From: JBMOMT01 sp049324835
GTDB lineage: Bacteria; Chloroflexota; Anaerolineae; CAYNKW01
Direction: 5' to 3'
Assembly: GCA_049324835.1 (NCBI GenBank)
Contig: JBMOMT010000043.1
Span: forward strand, 186,001-250,000
DNA length: 64,000 nt
Shown here piece by piece: positions 25,796 through 34,869 of this stretch; the first letter of the stretch is position 1; each line of letters opens with the position of its first letter. The position numbers and the translations under genes were made by a program. Below the pieces are notes generated by a model. It saw nothing but the letters and a program-made list of their open reading frames with translations. It was not told the DNA's origin and did not search any database.

Positions 25796-27385
25796 ATGGG
25801 CCACACACCCGACCGTAACGACCTGGAGAATCAGATCAAGGCGCGTTCGTTGCGTATCTTGTTGTTTGGCTTTGGCGCTTTTGCTGTCATCGGTCTGATG
25901 GTGGCTCTCGTTCTGTCGCTGCCGGTTTTGGTGATCGGCATCGAAACGGTGTTGTTGCTGCTGCTGGCACTGTGTTACGGTTTGTTGCGCCGGGAACGAC
26001 TGGCCCTGGCCTCGGTTTTGTTTCTTGGGTGCTGGATCGTCTTTAGCATGGCGCCGCTGCTATCGGCCGCGACTTCGCCGTTCTATTTCTACGTGGCGCC
26101 CTATATCGTCCTGCCAGCCATTGTCGTCGCCGGCGCGTTGTTGGCCCCCCAGAGCGCCTTTCTGGCCGCTCTACTGATGGTGATGCTGGCCCTGGCGGCC
26201 ATCATCCTCCGCGGCGGCTGGGGTGCGCTCGATGCCGCGCCACCCCAGGGAGGTTTTTTGGCCGTCCCATTGGCTATCAGCGCCTTGATGGCAGCCATCT
26301 CCTGGTTATTCGGCGGTAACGTCAGGCACACGGTAAAAACAGCCTCGGATGACGCTCAGGCATTGGCCGTGCAGTTGGCCAACAACGAATCGCTGATCGC
26401 CCAAGTCATTCGATCCGCCAGCCGGCTGGCCTCGCTCACGGATCAGATGGCTCTGACGTTGGAACAAACCAGCAGCAGCGCCGAGCAAATCGCCGCTACC
26501 ACCAGCCAGATGGCACAGGGCACCACTGCCCAGGCCGAGCAGGCCGAGAGGGCTTCGTACGCCACGGCGCGGCTGGCCGAGGCTACGCGGCGTATCGCTC
26601 TGAACACCCACCAGGTCGACAAAGCCTCGGACACCACTCAGAAACTAAGCCTGGAAACGGCTCGAGTCATCCAGGAATTAAATGACAGACTGACCACCAT
26701 CGACCAGGTAGTGGCCCTGGTGGACGACATCGCCGACCAGACCGATTTGTTAGCCCTCAACGCCTCTATCGAAGCGGCCCGCGCCGGTGAGCACGGGCGT
26801 GGTTTTGCGGTGGTGGCCGCCGAGGTGCGGCGACTGGCCGAACACTCGGCCCAGTCGATGGAAACGATTGGGCGGCTCAGTCGTGAGGTACAAAACAAGC
26901 TGCAAGACGTTTTTTCGGCCACGGGGCAGATGCAGAGTGGAAGCAGCCAAACGAGGGCTCTGGTCCAGCAGGTGGTGGGTATGACACAGGATCAGGAAAC
27001 AGCAGCAGATGCCATGGTGGAAGCAGTAAACAGCATGGCTGCCGTGGCGGAAGAGAATGCGGTTGCCACGGAGCAGATCGCCACCGCCGTCGAGGGCCAG
27101 ACGACAGCCATCGTCCACCTGGCCGGGTCGGCACAGGTCCTCACCGAGGTGGTCGATGGGCTACAGGGCATCGTTTCCAGGTTCACCGCTACCTCTGGCT
27201 CGGTCTGTCCCAACCTCGCCGCCTGTCCTGTGTTCGCAAACCTGTACAGTGTGGCGACAGATGCAAGTTATATCGACCGCTATTGTATGAGTGACTATGT
27301 GGCTTGTAGCCGCAAAAGGCTCAAAGATGCCGGCGAGCCAGTTCCGCTGACGCTACTCCCGGATGGCAGTCACGCCATCCGGTGA
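25796..27385 (+). CDS. Membrane chemoreceptor with C-terminal four-cysteine tail
   Basis: A 529-residue receptor. About six N-terminal helices lie within residues 20-180, followed directly by the signalling domain (DLLALNASIEAARAGEHGRG). After that comes an unusual 60-residue C-terminal tail with four cysteines in the pattern CPNLAACPVF (about 470-479) then YC and AC about 15 and 25 residues later. This could hold an iron-sulfur cluster, zinc or a redox disulfide. AGGAGG precedes the ATG. It is the last gene of the chemosensory operon; the next gene is convergent and the two overlap by 33 bases at their 3' ends. Confidence 0.88.
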   Translation: MGHTPDRNDLENQIKARSLRILLFGFGAFAVIGLMVALVLSLPVLVIGIETVLLLLLALCYGLLRRERLALASVLFLGCWIVFSMAPLLSAATSPFYFYVAPYIVLPAIVVAGALLAPQSAFLAALLMVMLALAAIILRGGWGALDAAPPQGGFLAVPLAISALMAAISWLFGGNVRHTVKTASDDAQALAVQLANNESLIAQVIRSASRLASLTDQMALTLEQTSSSAEQIAATTSQMAQGTTAQAEQAERASYATARLAEATRRIALNTHQVDKASDTTQKLSLETARVIQELNDRLTTIDQVVALVDDIADQTDLLALNASIEAARAGEHGRGFAVVAAEVRRLAEHSAQSMETIGRLSREVQNKLQDVFSATGQMQSGSSQTRALVQQVVGMTQDQETAADAMVEAVNSMAAVAEENAVATEQIATAVEGQTTAIVHLAGSAQVLTEVVDGLQGIVSRFTATSGSVCPNLAACPVFANLYSVATDASYIDRYCMSDYVACSRKRLKDAGEPVPLTLLPDGSHAIR

Positions 27386-28735
27386 GGGCAGTTGGCGGAT
27401 CATCCTGAGCCTGGTCGGGCGAGCGGCGCGCCATAACCAGACACTTTCTATCACCTGCGAAGCGGTCAACGCGATGGCGGCCAGCGACGCCCCCGGCAGC
27501 CATCGATGGCCTGCCCCCAGCAGCAACACCACCAGCAGCACCGCCAGATTGATCACCGTCGCCTGAGCAATGGCGCCCGTGGTTTTGCCGGTAACCAAAA
27601 TCCCTCGAAACCAGCTCTGCAGCACGTTCAGCGATGGCAGCAAAACGGCCAGCCGCAGCGCCGACACGGCAAAGGCCGTCAGTTCGGTATTGAGGCCGGC
27701 GATCTGCATCTGCCACCAGAGCGCCAGCGGTGTAAAGGCGAGCACTACCAGTGAGAGCAATGCCACCACGCCCAATATGACGGCAAAACGCTGCAACGTT
27801 TTTAATGCCTGCGCGCCATCCAGGCGGGCGACAACCACCTCCTGAAGACTGAGGCCAAAACTGCGCGCGATGAGAAGCTGGCTGTTGACTACCGGCCAGG
27901 TGGCCAACGATTCGATGGGATTGGGCGCCCGGGCCAGGCCGAAATTGATCAGGGGAGCCGTAGAAAGCATGATCATCGATGTCAGCGTCAGCGGCGAGTA
28001 GAACCTGAGCAGTTCGTCCATAGAAAGCACAGGTTCGCCAACAGTCTCCATTCGTTCCACCGTGTTCACCGCCGGGCGAGAGAGAAAATGAACCAGGATG
28101 GCTTCTGCGAGCGCCGAGGCCGCCAGCGCCAGCCCGGCCACCGTCGCACCATCCAACCGGCTCCATAGATAACCTGCCAGCGCCACCCCGGCAGAGGTCA
28201 ACAACCGGACCACAGTGCCATAACTCACCTGGCGCGTATAACCATAACGAATCATCACTCCCTGGTGAAAGCGACGATAAGCAATGGCAGCCGGCCAGAT
28301 GGCCAACGCCAAAAGCGGAGAACGAACGTAGGTCGCCACCGCGATCGGCGTGCCGATGAGTTTCACCACCACCAGATCGAATGCCGGCGTCAGAGTCACC
28401 AGCAGCATGCCGGCCGTCACCAGGACGATCAGCCCCCACATGAAACGGCGCAACAGCCGAAACGACTCCCGGTTGCGGGCCAGGGCGTTTCCAACTGTAA
28501 GCTGCGAAACGATGGGGCTCTCGATGGCCAGCGCCAATGAGAACGCCACTCCAAAAGCTGCCAATTGCAGCTTGGCTTCTGCCATGCGGGCAATCAAGGC
28601 ATTGACGACAGGCCCTTCCAACATCATCAGCAGCCAGCTTGCCCATAGCGGCAGCCAAAATTTCACGATATTTGCCAGAGTCGATCTGGAAGAACGGCGT
28701 TCTGTGAACTCGGTGTTCTGTTGCCAAGATGTCAT
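27353..28735 (-). CDS. MOP-superfamily (ANKH/MATE-like) membrane transporter
   Basis: A polytopic protein of about 460 residues with 12 or so helices. Segments such as FWLPLWASWLLMM and FGVAFSLALAIESPI near the N-terminus, and FYSPLTLTSMIMLSTAPLIN opening a second half, fit the internal repeat of MOP-superfamily flippases and resemble ANKH-type members more than classic MATE pumps. The substrate is unknown. I prefer ATG 28735, after an AAAGAGG stretch and clear of the upstream stop, to ATG 28759. It is the last gene of the minus-strand operon with RtcA. The 3' end overlaps the last chemoreceptor gene on the other strand by 33 bases. Confidence 0.6.
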   Translation of the reverse strand: MTSWQQNTEFTERRSSRSTLANIVKFWLPLWASWLLMMLEGPVVNALIARMAEAKLQLAAFGVAFSLALAIESPIVSQLTVGNALARNRESFRLLRRFMWGLIVLVTAGMLLVTLTPAFDLVVVKLIGTPIAVATYVRSPLLALAIWPAAIAYRRFHQGVMIRYGYTRQVSYGTVVRLLTSAGVALAGYLWSRLDGATVAGLALAASALAEAILVHFLSRPAVNTVERMETVGEPVLSMDELLRFYSPLTLTSMIMLSTAPLINFGLARAPNPIESLATWPVVNSQLLIARSFGLSLQEVVVARLDGAQALKTLQRFAVILGVVALLSLVVLAFTPLALWWQMQIAGLNTELTAFAVSALRLAVLLPSLNVLQSWFRGILVTGKTTGAIAQATVINLAVLLVVLLLGAGHRWLPGASLAAIALTASQVIESVWLWRAARPTRLRMIRQLPSPDGVTAIRE

Positions 28736-28755
28736 CGGCCAGCCAGCCTCTTTTC

Positions 28756-29829
28756 TCATCCAGTGTGTACCCGCACGCTTTTGTCCTCACCCACCCAGAT
28801 GCGCGCCGGCAAAAACTGCATCACCAGCCAGGCGCTGGTGCGGAGATGCTCCGTGATCCGGTCGGTGGTAAAGGCCGAATCGCCCGCGGCCAGCGCCAGA
28901 GGCAGGATCACCTGATCTGCCAGATAACGATCCAGCACACCACCGCTGCGCTGGTAGGCCAGAAAAGCCCGGGCAGCCTCTTCGGCTACCTGCTCGGCCG
29001 GTTTACGCAGCCGCCCATAGCCCGTAAAACCGGCCACGGCTTTTTTGAACTCGGCCAGCAAAAAGACGCAGGCGCCAGGGCCGGGCGAAGGCGCATCGAC
29101 GATCTCGATCTCGGGCACGAAACCGTGGGAACGCAGCAATCTGATGGCCTGAGCGCGCTGTCGCTGGGCGACATGGGCCGGCAGGTTAGAAGTGGCCGAA
29201 ACGCCGCTGATACGCCGCAGCCCGCCGCGCTCGTCCAGACGCAGCGGGTGTAACGGCCGGTCTGCGACGGCAGCGCCGAGGCCCTCGATGTGACATACAA
29301 TCTGCCCTCCACCACGCGGATACCAGCCCCATCGCTTTAACTCTAGCGTGGCCCTGACGCCCAGTTGAGCCAGCGTCGGCAGGTAGACCTGCTGCAAATA
29401 ATGGATCGGCGGGCTCCAGGCCACGTGTGTGCCACCCGCCAGGAGCACCGTCGAGTTGCCATTTGCCAGTGCCAGCGGCAACAGCACGGCCTGCAGGATC
29501 AGACTCACGGAACCGGCGCTGCCGCCTGGGGTTGCGTCGGCCACGTCGAATCGATAGTGGCCTGCCTGGGGCGGCTGACGCGGCGCAAAGGTCAGCGCCC
29601 GCGAATCGAGTGCGTCGCCCTCCAAACTGGCATCGCACAGCCGGGCCAGGGCGCGGACGGCCACGAGATGCTGTGGCCGCAGGCCGGGCTGCTTGCGCCG
29701 GGCGCGGATCTTTTCCAGGCGTACAGGTCGCCCCAGCAGCGCCGAGAGTGACAACGCCGAGCGTAAAATCTGACCGCCGCCCTCGCCGTGGGAGCCGTCG
29801 ATCTGGATCGTTTCATCGGTGGCTGGCAT
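28756..29829 (-). CDS. rtcA: RNA 3'-terminal phosphate cyclase
   Basis: A 357-residue RtcA-family enzyme that converts RNA 3'-phosphate to a 2',3'-cyclic phosphate using ATP. The N-terminal IDGSHGEGGGQILRSALSLS is the family signature, and HVAWSPPIHYLQQV and KRWGWYPRGGG are also typical. The catalytic His region near the C-terminus appears as TDRITEHLRTSAW. ATG 29829 is selected because it begins the conserved domain; the open frame upstream is inside the preceding gene. The usual partner rtcB and regulator rtcR are not here. Its position inside a cell-surface polysaccharide operon is odd. Confidence 0.9.
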   Translation of the reverse strand: MPATDETIQIDGSHGEGGGQILRSALSLSALLGRPVRLEKIRARRKQPGLRPQHLVAVRALARLCDASLEGDALDSRALTFAPRQPPQAGHYRFDVADATPGGSAGSVSLILQAVLLPLALANGNSTVLLAGGTHVAWSPPIHYLQQVYLPTLAQLGVRATLELKRWGWYPRGGGQIVCHIEGLGAAVADRPLHPLRLDERGGLRRISGVSATSNLPAHVAQRQRAQAIRLLRSHGFVPEIEIVDAPSPGPGACVFLLAEFKKAVAGFTGYGRLRKPAEQVAEEAARAFLAYQRSGGVLDRYLADQVILPLALAAGDSAFTTDRITEHLRTSAWLVMQFLPARIWVGEDKSVRVHTG

Positions 29830-29843
29830 GATGCGGCGTCGCC

Positions 29844-32800
29844 TCAAGTTTTGCGCCAGCCAGGAATCCTGGCAAGCGATTGGGGCAGCGCATCCAGCAC
29901 CGGCTGCCAGCTCTCGTCGCGAAAGGTATTCAGGGCGAACAACAAAACCAGGTAAACCAGCCCGCCCAAAGCCAACGTCAGCCAGATGGGCCAGGCTGGG
30001 GCGAGCAGCAGAGGTGCGGCCATGCCTGCTGCCGCCGCCGCCGGTCGCCACAACAATTTCGGCCAGGGCACGGGCGGCAAGTGCCGTCGCAGGCCGATGT
30101 AAAAGGGGATCAACAAAGCCAGCTCGGAAAAAAGGTGCAGTACCGCCGCAGCACGATAGCCATAGGCCGGGATGAGCACCAGGTTGGCGACAAAGGTAAA
30201 AACCAGCCCGATGAGAAAACAGCGCGTCAGATAGCGCTGCTCGTTCAGAGCGATGAGCACGTAATGGGTCACGCTGTTGATAAAACCCAGCGGGATCGAC
30301 CAGACCAGCAGTTGCAGCGCGATGGCCGAATCGGGCAGATATTGTGAACCGCCAAGCAGATTGGCCAGCGGGTGCGCCAGGCGGGTGATGACCACAACCA
30401 GCGGTAGAGCCACGATCCAGAGCACCTGCACCGCCAGGACATAAGCCCGCGCCAGCGAGTCTTTGGTGGCGGCGGCGTAACGGCTCATCAACGGGAAAAG
30501 GGCAATGGTGAACGACGCCGGAATGATGTTGATGGCGTCCACGATACGAAACGAGACGGCCGTATAACGGCCCAACTCGGCCGCGCCGCGCAGGGCTTTC
30601 ATCAGGGCCTTGTCGATGCGAAAGAACTGCCAGGAAAGTAGATTGTTGACCATCAACGGCGCCGATTCACGCAGCATCTCTTTTTGCAGCGCCAGGTCTG
30701 GCTGCCAGTGGGGCCGAAAGTAGCGGCGCACGGCCAGGCCTGCCAGGATGCTGGCCGTGATCAGGTTAACGACGATGGAAACGCCGCCCAGGCCCATCAG
30801 CCCCCAGCCCAGCAGCAGCGCACCCGTACCCAAAGCCGCTCGGGCAATGGTGGTCACAGTCGTGACGGCTGCCGGGAACTCCATCTCTTCGTAAGCGTTA
30901 AACAGCGCGGTCAGCGCGCCGGAAACGTTGCCCACAAACAGTCCGATGGTAAACAGCGCCATGGCGCCTATGGCCTCCCGGCTCAGTGGTTCGATCGCTG
31001 CCCCCCACCCGACGACAAAGGCGAACAAAAGCGGCGCGACAACCGCCGAGAGCAATCCACGCAACAACACAGCGTTGATCAGGTAACGATTGCCCAGGTC
31101 TCGGTCGCGCGAGATCTGGCGTTGGAGCAGGGTATTGAGGCCAAAATCGAGGAAAATGCTCACCGACATAATCACATAGCTGGTCACGAAATCGTAATCG
31201 CCGGCCTGATCCTGGGTGAAAATGCGCAGCGCCAGCGCGATAAAGGCCATGTCGATGGCTTTGTTGAACAGTTGCAGCACGGTGGGCGCAAAACTGTTCT
31301 TGGCCACCCGCCCGGCATCCGATTGTCGCCCGGCCATGCGGTAGAAACGCCGCCACAGCCACAGCGCCAGCAACATCAACAGCGCCATCGCGCCCAGAAA
31401 ACTGACAAAAAAGCCCACCTTGACCGATTCGGGTGTGTATTTAAAGCGTACGGTGTGCGCTCCGGCCTCCAGGCGAACGGCGCGGAAATGACCATCGGCG
31501 CGATGGATGGTCAGCTCGGACTCGTGGGCCTCCGAGGCATCACCCAAAGGCCGCACAAAGGCCTTCCAGCCGGGGAAATAGGTGTCCGAAAGCACCAGCC
31601 AGGCCGCCGTGTCGAGATGGAGGTCGATAAAAACCTCGTTGGCCTTGTAAAGGCTGACCGTGGCGGCCTGCGGCTGGCAGGCATCCGGAGCGAGCTGCGG
31701 CAGGGGCGGAACATCGACGGTGGTTTCGAGTATCACATAGTTTCGCGGGTCGTAGCGTTGTAACGCCTGGGCCACATCTTGCACCGCCACTGCGCAGCCG
31801 GCGGGCAGGCTGAAGGCGCGCGGCATGGCTCCCTGGTTGCGATACACCCGTATCTCACCGTCGTAGGCCAGCGTGTAGCGTGGATTGTCGATCGCCTGGG
31901 TGGTCAGCACATACTTGACACCCAACATATCCAGCAACGGCGAATCGAGCGCCTGGGGGTGATCTGTCCACAACGGGGCGATGCGGTTGTAGGGTAATTG
32001 GTTCTGTGGCGACACGAGCTGCATGTAAGCGGTGTACTGCCTGGGAATGATGGAATCGTAACCCCGAATGTCGTGTAGCCCATAGAACATGCCGGCGTTG
32101 GCGTTGAAGGTGTTTTCGCCAGGGGCATTGTAGGAAGTGATACGATAAAGTGAATCGTCGGCCAGCAAAAAATCTACCACCGGCGGCCGGAAATCCAGCA
32201 GGCGGGCCTCGACTGCCGGATTGAATCCCATACCAAACAGAAACAGGTCAATCACCAACACGGCCAGCGCCAGGACCTTCCAGGCGCTCCCTCCCCCCAG
32301 ACGACGCGGCAGGTAGATGGGACATCGGCTCAGGCGCAATATCGCGCCGCTGGCTGCCAGCATGAGGAAAAACACCAGCAAATTGCGCCACTGATACGAG
32401 ATCAACATCGCGCCGTCGCGGAAAGCAAGCGCGGCCAGCTCGTTGTTTTGTACATAGGCATCGGCCAGGCGCAGCAACGGCTGGCGGAACAGCCACACCG
32501 ATAACAACGCCATCACGCCGGCGAGTCCCGCCCAGAAGGCAGGCCAGCCCAGGAGGCGTTGTGTGTTCGGGCCGGTAAAGGTCGATTGGGCGCTGGTGGT
32601 TCGTTTGCCGCCGCCGGCGAGATACATGGCTCCCATGCCGGCCAGCACCGCCAGGCTCAACGAAAAAGGAAAAATCCAACGAAACGGTGAATGAAGCTGG
32701 CCGATGAACGGCAGGCGGTAAATCAGTGCGTAGAGCGGTGTGCCGAATACAAAGCTCAGCGATAAAAACGCCAGCAGGGCGAAAAACCAGACATAGCGGC

Positions 32801-34010
32801 GGGTGACGCGGTAAAAGTGAGCGTCCCAACTGTGATACCTGCCCCGGCGGCCAAATAAAGCGACAACTGCCAGGAAATAGGGCAGGATGCCCAGGTAACT
32901 GCCCGCCTCGACGTAGTTTTTGGTGACCAGGTTACGCTGCCAGGAAATCTGAGCGATCGGCTCGGCGTGCGCATTGACCGTCACCGGCAGCCAGCGCCAC
33001 TCGAAAATGTCGAAATAGCCGTGATGAGCCGGGCTGCCGTAGAAATTGGGCACGAAAAACGTGGCCAACTGGCGTGGCGGAAAGGCCCAGCTCAAGATCT
33101 GCTCGTAGGTGGCTGATCCCTGCCGGAAATTCTGGCTGCCCACCTCGTAGAGTGGTACGAGTTGCGCTGCGCCCAGGGCCAGGCCCACGAGCAGCAGCAG
33201 CGCCAGCCAGGCTACGATGCGCGGCGTGTGAACCCGGCTCCGGAAATCGATCGCCGTGCCGGCGAGCCGCCACAGGGCGTAGACGGCGACGATCAACAGC
33301 GTGTAATAGGTGATCTCGGCGTGTCCGGCCAGGATCTGGCAGCCCAGAGCGATCGCCCCCAGAGCCACGTATAACAGTGTGCGGCGCTGAAAGCCATCCT
33401 TTTCGGCGCGGACGATCAACTCGACCGTAGCCAACAACAGTGGTAACCAGGCGGCGGCGGCGATGATCATGGTGAACACCACACTGACCACCATAAAGCC
33501 GCTCAGCATAAACGTGACGCCGGCAAGGAGCGAGCCAAAACGATTGATGTCGATGACGCGGCAGAAAACATAGGTAAACAGCCCGGCCAGGAAAAGCTGT
33601 AGCGCAGAAAACCAGCCGTAGGCCTGAGCCAGAGGCAGGATGTAGAACAATATACTGAACGGGTAGAGGGCCGAGTGTTGGCCGGCCGCCAGAAATGGCA
33701 CACCGGCAAAGAGCTGGGGGTTCCACAGCGGCAGCTTGTCGGTCAGGCCGCCGGGTTGGTGAAGCGATTCGAGGATGAATCGTTTCCAGACATAGTTTTC
33801 CAAAATGAGATCGCTGAGCAAGGCGTTGTGCGGCACAGAAATGCCGTACTCGGCGGCAAAAGACTGCCACGGCTGCCACTGAAACAGATTATCGACCGGC
33901 AGCAGGGTTTTGCCGCCAAAGGTCTGGGGCAAAAAAAGGGCCAGCGCCAGCGCCAGCAACACACCGGCAACCAGCACATCGGCCCGATAGCGCGACCACA
34001 CAGCCTTCAC
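29844..34010 (-). CDS. YfhO-type membrane protein fused to Wzx-like flippase
   Basis: A very large protein of 1388 residues. Residues about 1-890 match the YfhO family, a polytopic GT-C-like protein: first helix, then an extracytoplasmic segment PVDNLFQWQPWQSFAAEYG, about twelve more helices and a beta-rich region around residues 620-850 (HDIRGYDSIIPRQYTAYMQL). From about residue 903 a second module begins (FAPTVLQLFNKAIDMAFIAL) with the twelve or so helices of a polysaccharide/lipid flippase (Wzx/MurJ-like). Known YfhO proteins are involved in glycosylating lipoteichoic acid and similar polymers. The fusion suggests one chain that both flips and glycosylates a lipid-linked sugar. The start overlaps the glycosyltransferase stop (ATGA). 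Confidence 0.78.
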   Translation of the reverse strand: MKAVWSRYRADVLVAGVLLALALALFLPQTFGGKTLLPVDNLFQWQPWQSFAAEYGISVPHNALLSDLILENYVWKRFILESLHQPGGLTDKLPLWNPQLFAGVPFLAAGQHSALYPFSILFYILPLAQAYGWFSALQLFLAGLFTYVFCRVIDINRFGSLLAGVTFMLSGFMVVSVVFTMIIAAAAWLPLLLATVELIVRAEKDGFQRRTLLYVALGAIALGCQILAGHAEITYYTLLIVAVYALWRLAGTAIDFRSRVHTPRIVAWLALLLLVGLALGAAQLVPLYEVGSQNFRQGSATYEQILSWAFPPRQLATFFVPNFYGSPAHHGYFDIFEWRWLPVTVNAHAEPIAQISWQRNLVTKNYVEAGSYLGILPYFLAVVALFGRRGRYHSWDAHFYRVTRRYVWFFALLAFLSLSFVFGTPLYALIYRLPFIGQLHSPFRWIFPFSLSLAVLAGMGAMYLAGGGKRTTSAQSTFTGPNTQRLLGWPAFWAGLAGVMALLSVWLFRQPLLRLADAYVQNNELAALAFRDGAMLISYQWRNLLVFFLMLAASGAILRLSRCPIYLPRRLGGGSAWKVLALAVLVIDLFLFGMGFNPAVEARLLDFRPPVVDFLLADDSLYRITSYNAPGENTFNANAGMFYGLHDIRGYDSIIPRQYTAYMQLVSPQNQLPYNRIAPLWTDHPQALDSPLLDMLGVKYVLTTQAIDNPRYTLAYDGEIRVYRNQGAMPRAFSLPAGCAVAVQDVAQALQRYDPRNYVILETTVDVPPLPQLAPDACQPQAATVSLYKANEVFIDLHLDTAAWLVLSDTYFPGWKAFVRPLGDASEAHESELTIHRADGHFRAVRLEAGAHTVRFKYTPESVKVGFFVSFLGAMALLMLLALWLWRRFYRMAGRQSDAGRVAKNSFAPTVLQLFNKAIDMAFIALALRIFTQDQAGDYDFVTSYVIMSVSIFLDFGLNTLLQRQISRDRDLGNRYLINAVLLRGLLSAVVAPLLFAFVVGWGAAIEPLSREAIGAMALFTIGLFVGNVSGALTALFNAYEEMEFPAAVTTVTTIARAALGTGALLLGWGLMGLGGVSIVVNLITASILAGLAVRRYFRPHWQPDLALQKEMLRESAPLMVNNLLSWQFFRIDKALMKALRGAAELGRYTAVSFRIVDAINIIPASFTIALFPLMSRYAAATKDSLARAYVLAVQVLWIVALPLVVVITRLAHPLANLLGGSQYLPDSAIALQLLVWSIPLGFINSVTHYVLIALNEQRYLTRCFLIGLVFTFVANLVLIPAYGYRAAAVLHLFSELALLIPFYIGLRRHLPPVPWPKLLWRPAAAAAGMAAPLLLAPAWPIWLTLALGGLVYLVLLFALNTFRDESWQPVLDALPQSLARIPGWRKT

Positions 34011-34795
34011 GGCTCATCCCTCACAGCCAGCGGTTTCACGCGCCGGTGGCGCCATTTGACCTGCCACACCCGCCAGGCGGCTTCCAGTTTGATGCGCATA
34101 TTCATTTTACTCTGGCCAATACGCCTGTCCTCGAAATAGATGGGCAACTCGAGTGTTCTGAAGCCCATCTTTTCCGCCACGTAGGCCATTTCCACCTGAA
34201 AGACATAACCACTGGATCGGATGCTGTCCAGATCGATGGCCTGCAATACCTGCCGCTTCCAGCACTTGAAACCGGCCGTGGCATCTTGGAGGCTAATGCC
34301 GAGAATCAACCGCACGTACACGCTGTTGGCCCACCAACTCAACAGATGGCGCCCCAGACTCCACTGCTCGTCCAGTTGACCATCTTGAACATAGCGTGAA
34401 CCAACGATGATATCCCACTCGTTGTGGCTGAGGTGTTCGAGAAACTGAGGGATATAGGCAGGCGAGTGGGAAAAATCGGCGTCCATTTGCACGATGCGGT
34501 CGGCGCCGTGCTCCAGCGCAAACTTGAAGCCGGTGATGTAGGCAGTACCCAGACCCATCTTGATCGGACGGTGGATCACGTGGAATTCACCCGGATAACG
34601 CCGACACAGGTCATCGGCCAATTGACCCGTGCCGTCCGGCGAGTTGTCATCGACGACCAGGATGGCCAGATGTGGAACACCCAGCGTTCGCAGTTCACCC
34701 ACCACAGGGATGAGGTTGTCGGCCTCGTTAAAAGTGGGAATGACGACCATCGTCCGCAGAGGCGAGTCGCAGGCATCGTTCGGGTTGAGATTCAA
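34007..34795 (-). CDS. Dolichol/polyprenyl-phosphate mannosyltransferase-like GT2
   Basis: A 262-residue soluble GT2 glycosyltransferase. Nucleotide-sugar motifs are VVIPTFNEADNL, VVDDNSPDGTG and QMDADFSHSP, and the acceptor region contains GSRYVQDG. It resembles DPM1-type enzymes that load a sugar onto undecaprenyl or polyprenyl phosphate. It has no C-terminal membrane helices, so its partner is probably the adjacent YfhO-flippase fusion, which would use the lipid-linked sugar on the outer face. The start is TTG 34795, supported by a strong AGGAGGAGAG site. It is the first gene of the minus-strand operon. Confidence 0.85.
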   Translation of the reverse strand: MNLNPNDACDSPLRTMVVIPTFNEADNLIPVVGELRTLGVPHLAILVVDDNSPDGTGQLADDLCRRYPGEFHVIHRPIKMGLGTAYITGFKFALEHGADRIVQMDADFSHSPAYIPQFLEHLSHNEWDIIVGSRYVQDGQLDEQWSLGRHLLSWWANSVYVRLILGISLQDATAGFKCWKRQVLQAIDLDSIRSSGYVFQVEMAYVAEKMGFRTLELPIYFEDRRIGQSKMNMRIKLEAAWRVWQVKWRHRRVKPLAVRDEP

Positions 34796-34807
34796 TCTCT
34801 CCTCCTA

Positions 34808-34836
34808 TTGCTTTGATCGCCCGATTGGGGTATAAT
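34808..34836 (+). promoter_or_regulatory. Promoter of atypical response regulator gene
   Basis: TTGCTT (34808-34813), 17 bases, TATAAT (34831-34836). Transcription from about 34843 leaves a 27-base leader before ATG 34870. Confidence 0.6.
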
Positions 34837-34869
34837 GAAGTGAATACCCTCTCAGTTATTGAGCAAAGA

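Noticed and set aside
27321..28790. A longer minus-strand frame overlapping the MOP-type transporter in another phase
   Set aside because: The chosen frame encodes regular hydrophobic helices with family-like segments; the longer frame is Arg/Gly/Ala-rich and lacks them.
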